This document shows positions 37,380 through 47,853 of a DNA stretch of 64,000 nucleotides, piece after piece. The translations under genes were made by a program, and so were the position numbers. The stretch spans positions 85,339-149,338 of the forward strand of contig NZ_FWZX01000014.1 of NCBI RefSeq assembly GCF_900177295.1, written 5' to 3'. This DNA comes from Tistlia consotensis USBA 355. GTDB taxonomy: Bacteria > Pseudomonadota > Alphaproteobacteria > Kiloniellales > DSM-21159. Position 1 is the first letter of the stretch, and each line of letters starts with the position of its first letter. The notes beneath the pieces are model-generated. The model was given only the letters and a program-made list of their open reading frames with translations, was not told the origin of the DNA and did not search any database.

Positions 37380-37633
37380 GGCGCTCCGTCGGCTCCGGCG
37401 TGGGCGTGGCTGAGCACGCGGAATGCCGTCTGCGCTCGTGGCGTGGGGTGCGGGTGGAGAGGCGCGGGAACGAGCGGGCGCGGCAGCTTCGACAATGACT
37501 ACACGGACTGGGCCTCGGCCTCGATCATCTCGCTGCGCCGGTCCGGGGTGCAGATGACGGCGCGGCCATGCTGCCGGATGCGCCGACGCGCTTCAAGGTG
37601 CGCCGATTCCGGCCGGGCGGGGGCTCCCGCCGC
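37380..37633. other. Gap between the two sulfotransferase/catalase pairs
   Basis: This 254-base gap interrupts an otherwise overlapping operon. On the operon strand the frame of the upstream catalase-like gene stays open for 44 codons past its TGA, with codon use like a real gene, and ends in TAG near 37499 (last residues include CTPDRRSEMIEAEAQSV). It may be a remnant of a lost gene or of a longer C-terminus. No promoter or terminator is obvious. Confidence 0.45.
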
Positions 37634-38611
37634 TCAAGGCCCTGCCGACCGGTCGTCGGGGAACAGGGGGCAGGCGCCTCGGTTCTCGGCGGAGGCGCGG
37701 TAGGCGGCGCGGCGCAGGGCGTTGACCGAGCCGAGCGGCTGGTGTGCGGCGAGGCAGTGCCAGGGGTTGAAGCTGAGGCGGTCGCCGAGCGGCACCGTCG
37801 CGGCGACGTCCTGCGGCGGGATCTCCAGGTGGCCGACCACGAAGACCGGGCCGTGCCAGGCGCGGCCGGCGTCGTCGAGCGCATCCTCCTCGCCGCGGCG
37901 CGGCTGCAGGAGGAAGTCGAAGCCGAGCGGGCCCCGGTCGAGAGCCGCCTGCAGGCGGCTGCGAAAATCACGGCCGCGCGCCCGGGGGCGCCGCCGAGTC
38001 CCGGCCTCGGGCCGGCAGAGGTAGCGGGTCGCTCCTTCGCCCAGGCGGTAGGGCGTCGTGCTGTACCAGGTCAGGCGCGCCAGGTCCCGGTCGAGCGGGT
38101 TGCGCAGGCCGGCGCGCAGCAGGAAGGCGAGATGGTGCCAGCGGATGCGCCGCGGATCGAGGCCCGGAAAGGCGTAGCTGAGGGCAAGAAGGGTCAGGGG
38201 CGTCGCTGCCGGGATGCCGTCGAGGGCGTAGAACAGCGCACGCGCCTCGGCGGCGTCGCGGAACGGCTGGATCGGCTTGTCGATCAGCAGGAAGTCCTGC
38301 TGGCCCTCCGGCGCGCCCTCGCAGACCGGGCCCGGGCAGCCCCTGACCTTGATCGCGAGGCCGCGCGTGTCCGGCAGGCTGTCGTCGTCGAAGAAGGAGC
38401 TGGAAAAGCGGACCAGCGCCGGATAGCTCGCGGCCTCTGCGAAGAGGCCGTGGCGCAGGGCCGGGTCGGCAGCGGGCTCGATCCGGAAGGTCGCGGCGAG
38501 GCAGCCGTGGGTCTTGTCGTGGGCCTGGCGGGGCAGGGAGCCGTCCGGCCGTGGCCGCTGGAAGGTGCGTCGCAGCACCGCCAGCAGCTCGGCCGTGTCG
38601 GCGTCTGTCAC
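37634..38611 (-). CDS. Catalase-like heme protein (copy 1)
   Basis: The 325-residue protein is a paralogue of the one at 35338-36336: HDKTHGCLAATFRIEP, PALVRFSSS, DTRGLAIKVRG and DRLSFNPWHCLAAHQPLGSVN correspond one to one, and the C-termini are nearly the same (ENRGACPLF against ENRGACPFF). It belongs to the minimal catalase-like heme proteins. GTG 38611 overlaps the upstream sulfotransferase stop by four bases. Divergence between copies looks clear but moderate, so the duplication is not recent. Confidence 0.83.
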   Translation of the reverse strand: MTDADTAELLAVLRRTFQRPRPDGSLPRQAHDKTHGCLAATFRIEPAADPALRHGLFAEAASYPALVRFSSSFFDDDSLPDTRGLAIKVRGCPGPVCEGAPEGQQDFLLIDKPIQPFRDAAEARALFYALDGIPAATPLTLLALSYAFPGLDPRRIRWHHLAFLLRAGLRNPLDRDLARLTWYSTTPYRLGEGATRYLCRPEAGTRRRPRARGRDFRSRLQAALDRGPLGFDFLLQPRRGEEDALDDAGRAWHGPVFVVGHLEIPPQDVAATVPLGDRLSFNPWHCLAAHQPLGSVNALRRAAYRASAENRGACPLFPDDRSAGP

Positions 38612-39666
38612 AGGGGATAGCCCAGCAGCTCGAGCCCCGGCTTGCAGGCCTGGGTCAACGAGTCCCGCTGCTCGGGCGGCAGCGCCTGGTACTTGGAGCG
38701 GGCCGGCCGGGGCAGGGCGGCGACCTGCTCGAGCCAGGCCGGATCCTCGAGCGAGGGGTCGATGAAGCGGATCAGCTGCTGCAGGTTCCCGCGCGGCGAG
38801 CTCTGCAGGTCCTCGAACTTGAGGTTGAGCAGGCGATCGGGCGGCAGGTCGCCGAAGGCCTCCTGGCCGACCAGGACGAGGTCGCTCCAGAAGCGGCCGA
38901 AATCGTCGAGCCCCGGTCCGCCGGCGATCAGCTTCTCGGTGTCGACGAGCCGGAACACGACCTGCTGCAGCCAGCTGTTGAAGCGGCTGCCCTTCGGCGA
39001 GAGATAGACCTTCCGCGCCTCCACGCCGTAGCGCCGGAACAGCAGGATCATCGCCAGCAGGACGCGGAAGTTGTGGTGCCGCACCATGGAGAGGGCGGTG
39101 TCGCGGCCGTCGCGATAGACGTGCACGATGCGGGCGTCCGGGAACAGCCGCATCAGCTTGGCCGCCAGCATCAGCGACCCGCCGGAGCGCTCGACCCAGA
39201 CGCGCTTGCCGAAGCGCTCGGCCAGATGGGCGAAGAGCACGCGGTACTGCTCGGCGAGCGGCCGGCGCGGCTGGGCGCGCACGAAGGGCTCCAGCTCGTC
39301 GAACAGCGCCTCGTGGTCCGGCGTCAGGTGCGGCAGCGCGACGGTCATGACCGGCGGGATGTCGCCGGGGCCGAAACGCGCGCCCGGGGCGTCGAAGGGG
39401 TAGAGGTTCTCCTCGACGATGTCGCCGCCCTTGAGCAGCGAGTGGAAGGCCGGGCTCTGGCGGCTGAGCAGCCGCCACATGTCCTCGCCGTCCGGCGCCG
39501 GCTCCGAGAAGGCCCCGGGCCCGAGCGTGATGAAGAACTCGGACAGGCTCAGCACCCCGGGATGGCGGTTGAGCATCTCCGAAACCAGGGTCGAGCCGCA
39601 GCGGCCCGTGCTGAGGATCAGCACGGGTGCGATGTCGTCCGGCCTGCCGTCCGGGGCGTCGGTCAT
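38608..39666 (-). CDS. Sulfotransferase (copy 1)
   Basis: The 352-residue PAPS-dependent sulfotransferase has the 5' loop STGRCGST (19-26) and the 3' site RDGRDTALS (185-193). It is closely related to copy 2 along the whole length, including SGGSLM before the 3' site and the C-terminal LELLGYPL. ATG 39666 overlaps the stop of the MpaB-type oxygenase gene (ATGA), so it is translated together with that gene. Confidence 0.9.
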   Translation of the reverse strand: MTDAPDGRPDDIAPVLILSTGRCGSTLVSEMLNRHPGVLSLSEFFITLGPGAFSEPAPDGEDMWRLLSRQSPAFHSLLKGGDIVEENLYPFDAPGARFGPGDIPPVMTVALPHLTPDHEALFDELEPFVRAQPRRPLAEQYRVLFAHLAERFGKRVWVERSGGSLMLAAKLMRLFPDARIVHVYRDGRDTALSMVRHHNFRVLLAMILLFRRYGVEARKVYLSPKGSRFNSWLQQVVFRLVDTEKLIAGGPGLDDFGRFWSDLVLVGQEAFGDLPPDRLLNLKFEDLQSSPRGNLQQLIRFIDPSLEDPAWLEQVAALPRPARSKYQALPPEQRDSLTQACKPGLELLGYPL

Positions 39667-40844
39667 TGCGGGACGTCTTCCTCGGCGTGAACCTTCTCCG
39701 GCATGCGGTAGCGCATACCTTCGTCGGTGTAGAAGGAGACCTCGAGCATCCGCTGGAACTGGCTGGCCAGGCGTCGCTGGCGGAACGTCGGGACCAGCCG
39801 GCCGGCCAGGCCCTCCAGCCGGTTCTTGAGCCTGAGCGCGGTCAGCGTGCCGAAGGTCCTGGCCGGCGGGAAGTTGAGCTGGCCGGCCAGCTCGTCGCCG
39901 ATCAGCGCGCGCGAGACCTGGTAGATTCGCCGGGTCAGCCTGTCGCGCTCGCGCGGCTCGGTGATGCCGGCGACGACCGGTGCCGAGTTGACCAGGCAGT
40001 TGGCCATGATGATCGACTCGTCCGTGGGCGGCGGCTCGCAGAGCTGGCCGATCCGGTGCAGGCGGAGAGCCTCGGCCTGGGTCGCGCAGGACAGGGCCTC
40101 CGGCACGCCCATCAGGATGCCCGAGTAGCGCCAGACCGTCATGAAGGACTCGCGCTCCTCGTCGCTCAGTTCGACGCCCAGCATGCGCGCGCGCGTCAGC
40201 AGCAGGCCGGAGAAGCAGGCGGCGGCGTAGCCGATGTGGGCGGCGCTCAAGGGCCTGCCCCAGGCGGCGGCGTCCCATTCCGGCGAGCGGTCCAGCAGCT
40301 GCCGCACGCGGGCGTGCATCAGGCGGATGCGCACCGACAGCTTCCAGCCGTCGCCGCCGCGCTCCAGACCGCCGGGCATGAAGATCTCGACGAGGTGGCG
40401 GTTGTTCTGCTTCAGGCGGTTGACGCCCTGATCGATGACCCGGCCGGTGATGTAGAAGGACTGGCTGATCAGGGTCGAGAAGCCCTCGATCAGCACCGCG
40501 CCCACGAAGGCGCCGATGAACATCTCGGAATGGCGGTGGAAGGCCCGGCAGCCGGGCAGGGCGAGCTCGGCATCGAACCAGGTCGGCACCGGCTCGATGG
40601 CGTCGAAGAAGTCGCGGACCACGGCCGGCGCGTCCGGAATCGCGCCCGCGCCGCCATCGAGGCCGCGGCGCAGCCAGCCCTGGAGCTGATCGACGGGATG
40701 CCCGTTCAAGGCGGCCATCACCGCATCGGCCTCGGGGTCGCCGATCGTCGTATGGCGCAGGTAGCGCTCGGTCAGCGCGGCATCAACCGTCGCGCCCCGG
40801 GCATAGCCCTCCCGATAGGCGCTCGGCACCTCAAGAACGGTCAT
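39663..40844 (-). CDS. MpaB/Lcp-type heme oxygenase (DUF2236)
   Basis: The 393-residue protein matches the oxygenase MpaB family (DUF2236), which includes latex-clearing protein and the fungal MpaB that cleaves an isoprenoid side chain. Segments supporting this are PTWFDAELALPGCRAFHRHSE (the presumed heme-side helix), the Arg/His-rich RIRLMHARVRQLL helix and FMTVWRYSGILMGVPE. These proteins bind heme b and insert O2 into C=C bonds. It is the first gene of a five-gene leftward operon with two sulfotransferase/catalase-like pairs. Confidence 0.82.
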   Translation of the reverse strand: MTVLEVPSAYREGYARGATVDAALTERYLRHTTIGDPEADAVMAALNGHPVDQLQGWLRRGLDGGAGAIPDAPAVVRDFFDAIEPVPTWFDAELALPGCRAFHRHSEMFIGAFVGAVLIEGFSTLISQSFYITGRVIDQGVNRLKQNNRHLVEIFMPGGLERGGDGWKLSVRIRLMHARVRQLLDRSPEWDAAAWGRPLSAAHIGYAAACFSGLLLTRARMLGVELSDEERESFMTVWRYSGILMGVPEALSCATQAEALRLHRIGQLCEPPPTDESIIMANCLVNSAPVVAGITEPRERDRLTRRIYQVSRALIGDELAGQLNFPPARTFGTLTALRLKNRLEGLAGRLVPTFRQRRLASQFQRMLEVSFYTDEGMRYRMPEKVHAEEDVPQ

Positions 40845-40951
40845 GACCGGGTAGCGCCGCCTCCTGCGACCACGAAGCCGGTCCCTTCATAGCCTGTCTC
40901 GGCCGGCTGCGGTAGCCACCGCGCGAGCCGCGGCACGAGGATGGTCGGTCA

Positions 40952-40990
40952 GGGGGAGAGAGTCTCTCCGCGGGCCGCCGGGGCAGCCCG
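40952..40990. terminator. Dyad and hairpin before the MpaB operon
   Basis: GGAGAGA-G-TCTCTCC (40952-40966) is a perfect dyad and overlaps the start of a hairpin with arms CCGCGGGC and GCCCGCGG (40965-40972, 40983-40990). The hairpin lies just after the stop of the IorB gene and could end that transcript; the dyad could be an operator of the MpaB operon. Confidence 0.4.
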
Positions 40991-41005
40991 CGGGGAGGGC
41001 AGGGC

Positions 41006-43368
41006 TCAGCTCAGCGTGTCGCCGAACGGCAGGTCGCGCAGGCGCTTGCCGGTCGCCGCGAAGATCGCGTTGGCGAGCGCCGGCGCGAAGGGCGGCACGC
41101 CCGGTTCGCCGACGCCGGTGGCATGGACCGGGAAGGGATGCGGCACGACGTGCACCGCGACCTTCTCGGGATAGCGGGTCATCCGGGCCATCTCGTAGTC
41201 GTAGAAATTCGACTGCTCGACCCGGCCCTTGGCGAAGGTGATCGCCGAGTAGAGCGACAGGGTCATGCCCATGACGGCGGCCCCCTGCATCTGCGATTCG
41301 ACCCGCTCTGGGTTGATGCAGTAGCCGCAGTCGACCGCCGTCGTCACCTCCGGCACCGTGATCGCGCCGTCGTCGCCGATCTTCACGTGGACGACCGTCG
41401 CGATGTAGGAGACGAAGCTGCGGTGCGCGGCGATGCCGAGGCCCTCGCCCTTGGGCAGCGCCTTGCCCCAGCCGGCCTTGTCGGCGGCCAGCTCGACCAC
41501 GTGGCGAAGCCGCCCGGTGTCGATCGGGAACTCCTCGTAGGGCTCGCCGTAGTTCCAGAAGTCCTTCGGCATGCCCGCTGTCTTGGGATCGATGATCCGG
41601 GCCGGGCCGATCAGCTCCAGCAGCATCTCCTTGGGGTCGCGGCCCAGTTCGTGGGCCAGCTCGCCGGCGAAGGACTGCACCGCGAAGGCGCGCGGCACGT
41701 TGGACACCGAGCGGAACCAGCCGATGCGCGTGTGCGCCATCGCCTGGCCGTTCTCGCAGACCACGTTGGGGATGTCGAAGGGCATGTCGACGAAGCCCAT
41801 GCCGTACTCGATCGGGAACTGGTAGCCGGAGTCCGGCGCGAAGGTCGAAAGGATCGACGGCGCCACCGAGCGGTGGCGCCAAGCGGTCACCTTGCCGCTG
41901 CCGTCGAGCGCCGCCTCGATCCGCTCGACCGAGGTCGTGTGGTAGAAGCTGTGGTGGATCTCGTCCTCGCGGCTCCACTGCAGCTTGACCGGGGCGCCGA
42001 CCGCCCGGGAGACCAGCGCGGCCTCCTGCACGTAGTCGCACTTCGACTTGCGGCCGAAGCCGCCGCCGAGCAGCGTGACGTTGACCGTCACCTGCTCGAT
42101 CGGCAGCCCGAGCAGCTTGGCGACGTCCTCGCGGGTGCCGTAGCTGCTCTGCACCGGCGCCCAGACCTCGGCCTTGTCGGCGGTGACGTTGGCGACCGCC
42201 GCCGGCGGCTCCATCGGAGCGTGGGTCACGTGCGGCTCGTAGTACTCCGCGCTCACGACCCTTGCGGCCGCGGCGAAGGCGGCGTCGGGGTCGCCCTGCT
42301 TGCGGATCACCTTGCCGGGCTGCTTCGCCGTCGCCGACATGGCGGCCCGGTAGGCCGTGGTGTCGTAGCTGCCGTTCGGGCCGTCGTCCCACTCGATCTT
42401 CAGCTGATCGCGACCCTGCATCGCGGTCCAGGTGTTGTCCGCGACGACGGCGATGCCGCCGAGCGGCGCGAACTTGGCCGGCGGCGTCGAGCCGGGGATC
42501 TCGACGACCTTCTCGACGCCCGGCACCTTGAGCGCCGCCGAGGCGTCGTAGCTCTTGACCCTGCCGCCGACCACCGGCGGGCGGGCGACCACGGCGTACT
42601 TCATGCCGGGCAGGCGCACGTCGGCGCCGTAGGTCGCCTTGCCGGTCGTGATGTCGTGCAGGTCGACGATCCTGATCTCGCCCTTGCCGATGTAGCGGAA
42701 CTCCGACTCGTCCTTGAAGGCGAGCGCCTCGAAGGGCGGCACCGGCTGGGCCATGGCGGCCTTGGCGAGGGCGCCGTAGCCGAGCCGCTTCGACGGGTCG
42801 GCGCGCTGGACGACCTCGTGCAGCTCGGCCTTGACCTGCTTCGGGTCGAGGCCCCACCGGGCGGCGGCCGCGGCCTCCAGCATGGCGCGCATGGCGGCAC
42901 CGCACTGGCGCATCGGCTGCACGAAGTGGCGCAGGCTGCGCGAGCCGTCGGTGTCCTGGTTGCCGTACTTCGGCTCGTCGCCGGGCGCCTGGACGACCGT
43001 CACCCGCGCCCAGTCGGCCTCCATTTCGTCGGCGACGACCATCGGCAGGCTGGTGCGCACGCCGGTGCCCATCTCGGCGCGATGGGCGACGATGGTGACC
43101 GTGCCGTCCTCGGCGATGGCGACGAAGACATGGGGGTCGCTGACCGTGCCGTTGGGCATGCCGGAGGCGCCGGTCGGGTAGGGCTGCATGGCCTCGGCCG
43201 GCAGCACCCGGAAGGCGACGACGAAGGCGCCGGCGGCGCCGGTCAGCTGCAGGAAGCGGCGGCGATCGAGCTTTTCGAGCCGGCCCACGAGGATCGGGTC
43301 GCCGGAGCGGTCGGTGGAGGTGTCGGGGCGCACGCGCCCGGACAGCTCCCGGTCCAGATAGCCGAGCA

Positions 43369-43372
<4 letters not shown>
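41006..43372 (-). CDS. Molybdenum hydroxylase large subunit (IorB type)
   Basis: The 788-residue protein has a twin-arginine signal (RRRF at 37-40, then LQLTGAAGAF) and the two molybdopterin domains of isoquinoline 1-oxidoreductase beta subunits. GGGFGRKSK and RVESQMQGA are typical cofactor contacts, and Glu756 in GVGEPGVPP matches the catalytic Glu. It should hydroxylate an aldehyde or N-heterocycle in the periplasm. Its start overlaps the stop of the iron-sulfur subunit gene (ATGA), showing coupled translation. Confidence 0.92.
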
Positions 43373-43821
<449 letters not shown>

Positions 43822-44232
43822 GATGGTCCTCCCTTCGGCTTCTGGTTCGCTCCCGGTCGGGCCCGGCCGCCCCGCGCTCCTTCGGCCGCGCGGTCGCCGG
43901 GCCTTTCCGGCCCCTTCGTCCCCGGCGGCGGGCAACCAGGGGCCGGCGCAGCGGGACGACGCATCGGAACATCGATTCTTCGGACACACTGGACCGCAGC
44001 GTCGGTGGCGTCGCTCGGCTCGGGCCTGCCTGGCGGCGGCGCGGCGGCGGCCTTCCTGCGGCTCGTCGCGGCGTGTCGGAGCACGCCTTGCGCGCAATTT
44101 TAGCACAGCTCTTGCGATTATCGACGGGCGGAATGCACCGGGCGGGACCAGGTCCTGTGCCGCCTTGTCCCGTGCAGCGGCCGCGCCCTAGGATCCGGGC
44201 TGTCCCGCCGACCACCAGGGAGCTGCCCCGCC
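43822..44232. other. Divergent gap with no gene seen
   Basis: The 411-base gap separates the leftward iorAB-type genes from the rightward TauD-like gene and should hold both promoters. The stretch around 44095-44125 is richer in A and T. No convincing palindrome or small gene was found. Confidence 0.4.
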
Positions 44233-45213
44233 ATGCAGGCCGAACCGCTGACAGAGTGCCATCCGATCCCGCTGGTGCCGGCGGTTGAGGTGGAAGACCG
44301 CTCGGCCGAGGCGGCGGCGGCCTGGGCGGCGGATCATGCGGCCGAGCTCGAGGCGCTGGCCGACCGGGCCGGCGTGCTGCTGATCCGCGGCTTCCGCATC
44401 GACGGCCCGGCCGCCTTCCGGGCGGTCTGCGCCGCGATCCGCCCGGACCTCCGGACCTACGCCGGCGGCGATTCCCCGCGCAGCGGCGTCGCCGATCGGG
44501 TCTACACCTCGACCGAATACCCGCAGGAGCTCGAGGTGCTGCTGCACAACGAGCTGTCCTATGCCGGCTGGTCGCCGGACCGGCTGTTCTTCGGCTGCCT
44601 GCTGCCGGCCGCGACCGGCGGCGAGACCCAGATCGCCGACGGGCGGGCGGTCTATCGCGCCCTGCCGGCCGGGCTCCGCGAGCGCTTCGAGACGCGCGGC
44701 ATCGCCTACCTGCAGCATCTCTGGGACGCCGAGGGGCCGCCCGGCATCGGCAAGAGCTGGCAGGAGACCTTCGAGACCGGCGAGCGCGCCGAGGCCGAGC
44801 GCTACCTGGCCGGGGCCGGCATGGACTGGGACTGGACCGACTTCGGGCTGCGCACGCGCGCCCGGCGGCCGGCGGTGCGCCGCCACGCGGTCGCCGGCGA
44901 GTCCTGCTGGCACAACCAGGCCGACCAATGGCACCGCGCGCTCGCCAGCGTGAAGGTCTCGATCGGCGCCCGGGAGGACCCGCGCTTCGATCCCGCGACG
45001 GCCGGCGAGGCGAGCCTGGGCAACCACGTCACCTACGGCGACGGCGGCGAGATCGATCCCGCCGACCTGGAGACGGTGCGCGCCGTCTCGCGCGCCTGCG
45101 AGGTGACCTTCCCCTGGCAGGCCGGCGACGTGATGCTGCTCGACAACGTGCTGGCGATGCACGGCCGCAAGCCGTTCACCGGTCCGCGGCGGGTGCTGGT
45201 GGCGATGGCGTGA
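44233..45213 (+). CDS. TauD/TfdA-like Fe(II)/2-oxoglutarate dioxygenase
   Basis: The 326-residue protein has the facial triad of this superfamily in its Glu form: His105 and Glu107 in LLHNELSY, and distal His310 in AMHGRKPF, followed by Arg319/320 for 2-oxoglutarate. GGETQIADGR after the first motif is typical of the clavaminate synthase/SyrP-like branch. It should hydroxylate a small molecule, perhaps an amino acid derivative, in the cytoplasm. It is a single gene, ended by a strong hairpin. Confidence 0.9.
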   Translation: MQAEPLTECHPIPLVPAVEVEDRSAEAAAAWAADHAAELEALADRAGVLLIRGFRIDGPAAFRAVCAAIRPDLRTYAGGDSPRSGVADRVYTSTEYPQELEVLLHNELSYAGWSPDRLFFGCLLPAATGGETQIADGRAVYRALPAGLRERFETRGIAYLQHLWDAEGPPGIGKSWQETFETGERAEAERYLAGAGMDWDWTDFGLRTRARRPAVRRHAVAGESCWHNQADQWHRALASVKVSIGAREDPRFDPATAGEASLGNHVTYGDGGEIDPADLETVRAVSRACEVTFPWQAGDVMLLDNVLAMHGRKPFTGPRRVLVAMA

Positions 45214-45244
45214 GCGCGCCCGGCAGCCGCGGTCGGGCGCGCTC
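45212..45244. terminator. Bidirectional terminator hairpin
   Basis: GAGCGCGCCCG and CGGGCGCGCTC form a perfect 11-bp stem with an 11-base loop. It fills the 30 bases between the converging TauD-like and NYN genes and overlaps both stop codons. Confidence 0.7.
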
Positions 45245-46026
45245 TACTTCGCCCGGGCCCGCCTCGGGCTCGGCTTCACCCGGATCAGCATCTGCCGGTC
45301 GGCCGAACGCTTGAGCTCGAAGGCGCCGCTCTTCTCGACCAGCGTGCTGAGCTTGGCGTGGCCGAAGCTGCGCGGGTCGAAGTCCGGCGCGATGTTGCCG
45401 AGGCGGCTGCCGACGCCGCCGAGCGCGACCCAGCCCTCCTCGTCCTCGAGGCCGGCCATCGCCTTCTGGAGCATCGGCACGGCCTTGCTGGCCGGCTCCT
45501 TCCTGGCGCCCTCGCTCTTCGCCTCGTCGGCCGGAGCGGCGGCCTTGCCGGCGGTCTTGGCGAGGGGCGCGGCCGCCGGCTGGTCGACGAGGTTCTCGAC
45601 GTAGATGAAGCGGCTGCAGGCATTACGGAAGGCCTCCGGCGTCTTGCGCTCGCCGAAGCCGTAGACGACCAGGCCGTCCTCGCGCAGCCGCTGCGCCAGC
45701 CGCGTGAAGTCGCTGTCGGAGGAGACCAGGCAGAAGCCGTCGAGCCGGCCCTTGTACATCAGGTCCATGGCGTCGATGACCAGCGCGATGTCGGCGGCGT
45801 TCTTGCCGGTCGTGTTGCTGCGCTGCTGGTGCTGCAGGATCGCCAGCGACTGCACCGCCTTGTCCCAGCCGCCCAGGCGGCCGACCGAGAAGTCGCCGTA
45901 GATGCGCCGGACGTTGGCCTCGCCGAGCGAGGCGATCTCGTCGAAGATGGCGGTCGCGTAGCGCGCGGAGGTGTTGTCGGCGTCGATCAGCACCGCGAGG
46001 CTGCGGCTCTCGTCCGTCTGCGCCAT
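45244..46026 (-). CDS. NYN-domain protein with OST-HTH (LOTUS) domain
   Basis: The 260-residue protein has an N-terminal NYN (LabA/DUF88, PIN-like) domain with acidic residues at LIDADN (13-18), near [11 protein letters not shown] and at VSSDSDF. A Lys/Ala-rich linker (about 150-185) precedes a C-terminal OST-HTH-like domain. NYN proteins are putative RNases and LOTUS domains bind RNA, so an RNA-processing role is expected. All likely catalytic Asp residues are present. Confidence 0.88.
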   Translation of the reverse strand: MAQTDESRSLAVLIDADNTSARYATAIFDEIASLGEANVRRIYGDFSVGRLGGWDKAVQSLAILQHQQRSNTTGKNAADIALVIDAMDLMYKGRLDGFCLVSSDSDFTRLAQRLREDGLVVYGFGERKTPEAFRNACSRFIYVENLVDQPAAAPLAKTAGKAAAPADEAKSEGARKEPASKAVPMLQKAMAGLEDEEGWVALGGVGSRLGNIAPDFDPRSFGHAKLSTLVEKSGAFELKRSADRQMLIRVKPSPRRARAK

Positions 46027-46208
46027 GGGACAGTCCTTCCTCTGCGCGGCTTCGGAGGCGTGTCGGGTCGGCAGTCTGTCAGGCGCGGCCCGCCGGCTCC
46101 AGCTTTTGGTTCGGCCGGACGCGGCGAAGCGACGGCGCGCCGGGCTGCCGGGCGGGGCGTTCTTCCGGAGAGGCGCGGCATCGCGTCCGCTTGCGCGGCG
46201 CTCCGGTC

Positions 46209-46220
46209 ATGTATATACAT
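46209..46220. promoter_or_regulatory. HutC operator upstream of hutH
   Basis: ATGTATATACAT is a perfect 12-bp palindrome with the TGTATATACA core known for HutC operators. It lies 74 bases before the hutH start and should be the site through which HutC represses hutHU, released by urocanate. Confidence 0.8.
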
Positions 46221-46293
46221 AATCTCGCGCAACGGAACCCCGGAGCCTGCCGCGCGAGTCCGGCACCGGCATCCGGGGAGCAAGGGGCTGGCC

Positions 46294-47823
46294 ATGGCGG
46301 ACTTTCTCACTCCCGGAGCGGTGACCCTGTCGCTGCTCGCCGACGTCTACTGGAACGGCCGCGCGATGCGGCTCGATCCGGCCTCGGCGCCCGCCGTCGA
46401 GCGTGCGGCGGCCCGGATCGCCGCGGTCGCCGCGGGCAACGCGCCGGTCTACGGGGTCAACACCGGCTTCGGGAAGCTCGCCTCGATCAAGATCGCGGTG
46501 GCCGACGTCGCGACGCTGCAGCGCAACCTGATTCTCTCGCACTGCTCCGGCGTCGGCGAGCCGCTCGACGAACGGGTGGTCCGCCTGGTCATGACCCTCA
46601 AGCTGCTGTCCCTCGGACGCGGCGCCTCGGGCGTGCGGCCGCAGCTCGTCCGGCTGCTGGAGGAGATGCTGGCGCGCGGCGTCCTGCCGGTGGTCCCCGC
46701 GAAGGGCTCGGTCGGCGCCTCCGGCGACCTGGCGCCGCTGGCGCATCTGGCCGCTGTCATGCTGGGCGAGGGCGAGGCCTTCGTCGCGGGCGAGCGCCTG
46801 CCCGGCGCCGAGGCGCTGGCCCGGGCGGGGCTGGCGCCGATCGTGCTGGCGGCCAAGGAGGGACTGGCGCTGATCAACGGCACCCAGGTCTCGACGGCGC
46901 TGGCGCTGGCCGGCCTGTTCCGCGCCGAGCGCGCGCTGCGCGCCGCCGTGGTGACCGGGGCGCTCTCGACCGATGCCGCGATGGGCTCGACCGCGCCCTT
47001 CGCCGAGGAGATCCACAGCCTGCGCGGCCATGCCGGCCAGATCGACGTCGCGGCGGCGCTGCGCGCGCTGCTCGAGGGCTCGGCGATCCGCGACAGCCAC
47101 GTCGAGGGCGACGAGCGCGTCCAGGATCCCTACTGCATCCGCTGCCATCCGCAGGTCGCCGGCGCCTGCCTCGACCTGCTGCGCCAGGCGGCGCGCACGC
47201 TGGAGATCGAGGCCAACGCCGCGACCGACAACCCGCTGGTGCTCTCGAACGGCGAGGTCGTCTCGGGCGGCAACTTCCACGCCGAGCCGGTCGCCTTCGC
47301 GGCCGACCAGATCGCGCTCGCGGTCTGCGAGATCGGCGCCATCGCGCAGCGGCGCATCGCCCTGCTGGTCGATCCGGCGCTGAACTACGGGCTGCCGGGC
47401 TTCCTGACGCCGCACCCGGGCCTCAACTCCGGCTTCATGATCGCCGAGGTCACCTCGGCCGCCCTGATGAGCGAGAACAAGCAGCGCGCCCATCCGGCCT
47501 CGGTCGACAGCACGCCGACCTCGGCCAACCAGGAGGACCACGTCTCGATGGCCTGCCACGGCGCCCGCCGGCTGCTGCCGATGACCCAGAACCTGTTCTG
47601 GATCGTCGGCATCGAGGCCCTGGCCGGCGCCCAGGCGATCGAGCTGCGCGGGCCGACCCCGACCTCGGAGCGGCTCGGCCGGGCCATCGCCGCGATCCGC
47701 GGCCGCGTCGCGCCGCTGGCGGCCGACCGCTACATGGCGGGCGACCTGCAGGCGGCGGGCGAGCTGGTCGCCGAGGGTGCGCTCGACGCCGCGGGCGCGG
47801 ATATCCTGCCGAGGCTCGCCTGA
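46294..47823 (+). CDS. hutH: Histidine ammonia-lyase
   Basis: The 509-residue protein has the Ala142-Ser143-Gly144 triplet in [15 protein letters not shown] that cyclises to the MIO electrophile, Tyr53 in [10 protein letters not shown], and the usual C-terminal layout. It converts histidine to urocanate and ammonia, the first step of histidine use. ATG 46294 follows AAGGGG. hutU starts 30 bases after its end, and a HutC operator lies upstream. Length is normal. Confidence 0.97.
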   Translation: MADFLTPGAVTLSLLADVYWNGRAMRLDPASAPAVERAAARIAAVAAGNAPVYGVNTGFGKLASIKIAVADVATLQRNLILSHCSGVGEPLDERVVRLVMTLKLLSLGRGASGVRPQLVRLLEEMLARGVLPVVPAKGSVGASGDLAPLAHLAAVMLGEGEAFVAGERLPGAEALARAGLAPIVLAAKEGLALINGTQVSTALALAGLFRAERALRAAVVTGALSTDAAMGSTAPFAEEIHSLRGHAGQIDVAAALRALLEGSAIRDSHVEGDERVQDPYCIRCHPQVAGACLDLLRQAARTLEIEANAATDNPLVLSNGEVVSGGNFHAEPVAFAADQIALAVCEIGAIAQRRIALLVDPALNYGLPGFLTPHPGLNSGFMIAEVTSAALMSENKQRAHPASVDSTPTSANQEDHVSMACHGARRLLPMTQNLFWIVGIEALAGAQAIELRGPTPTSERLGRAIAAIRGRVAPLAADRYMAGDLQAAGELVAEGALDAAGADILPRLA

Positions 47824-47853
47824 GCCGCCGGCCGCCAGAGAAGGGACCCGACC

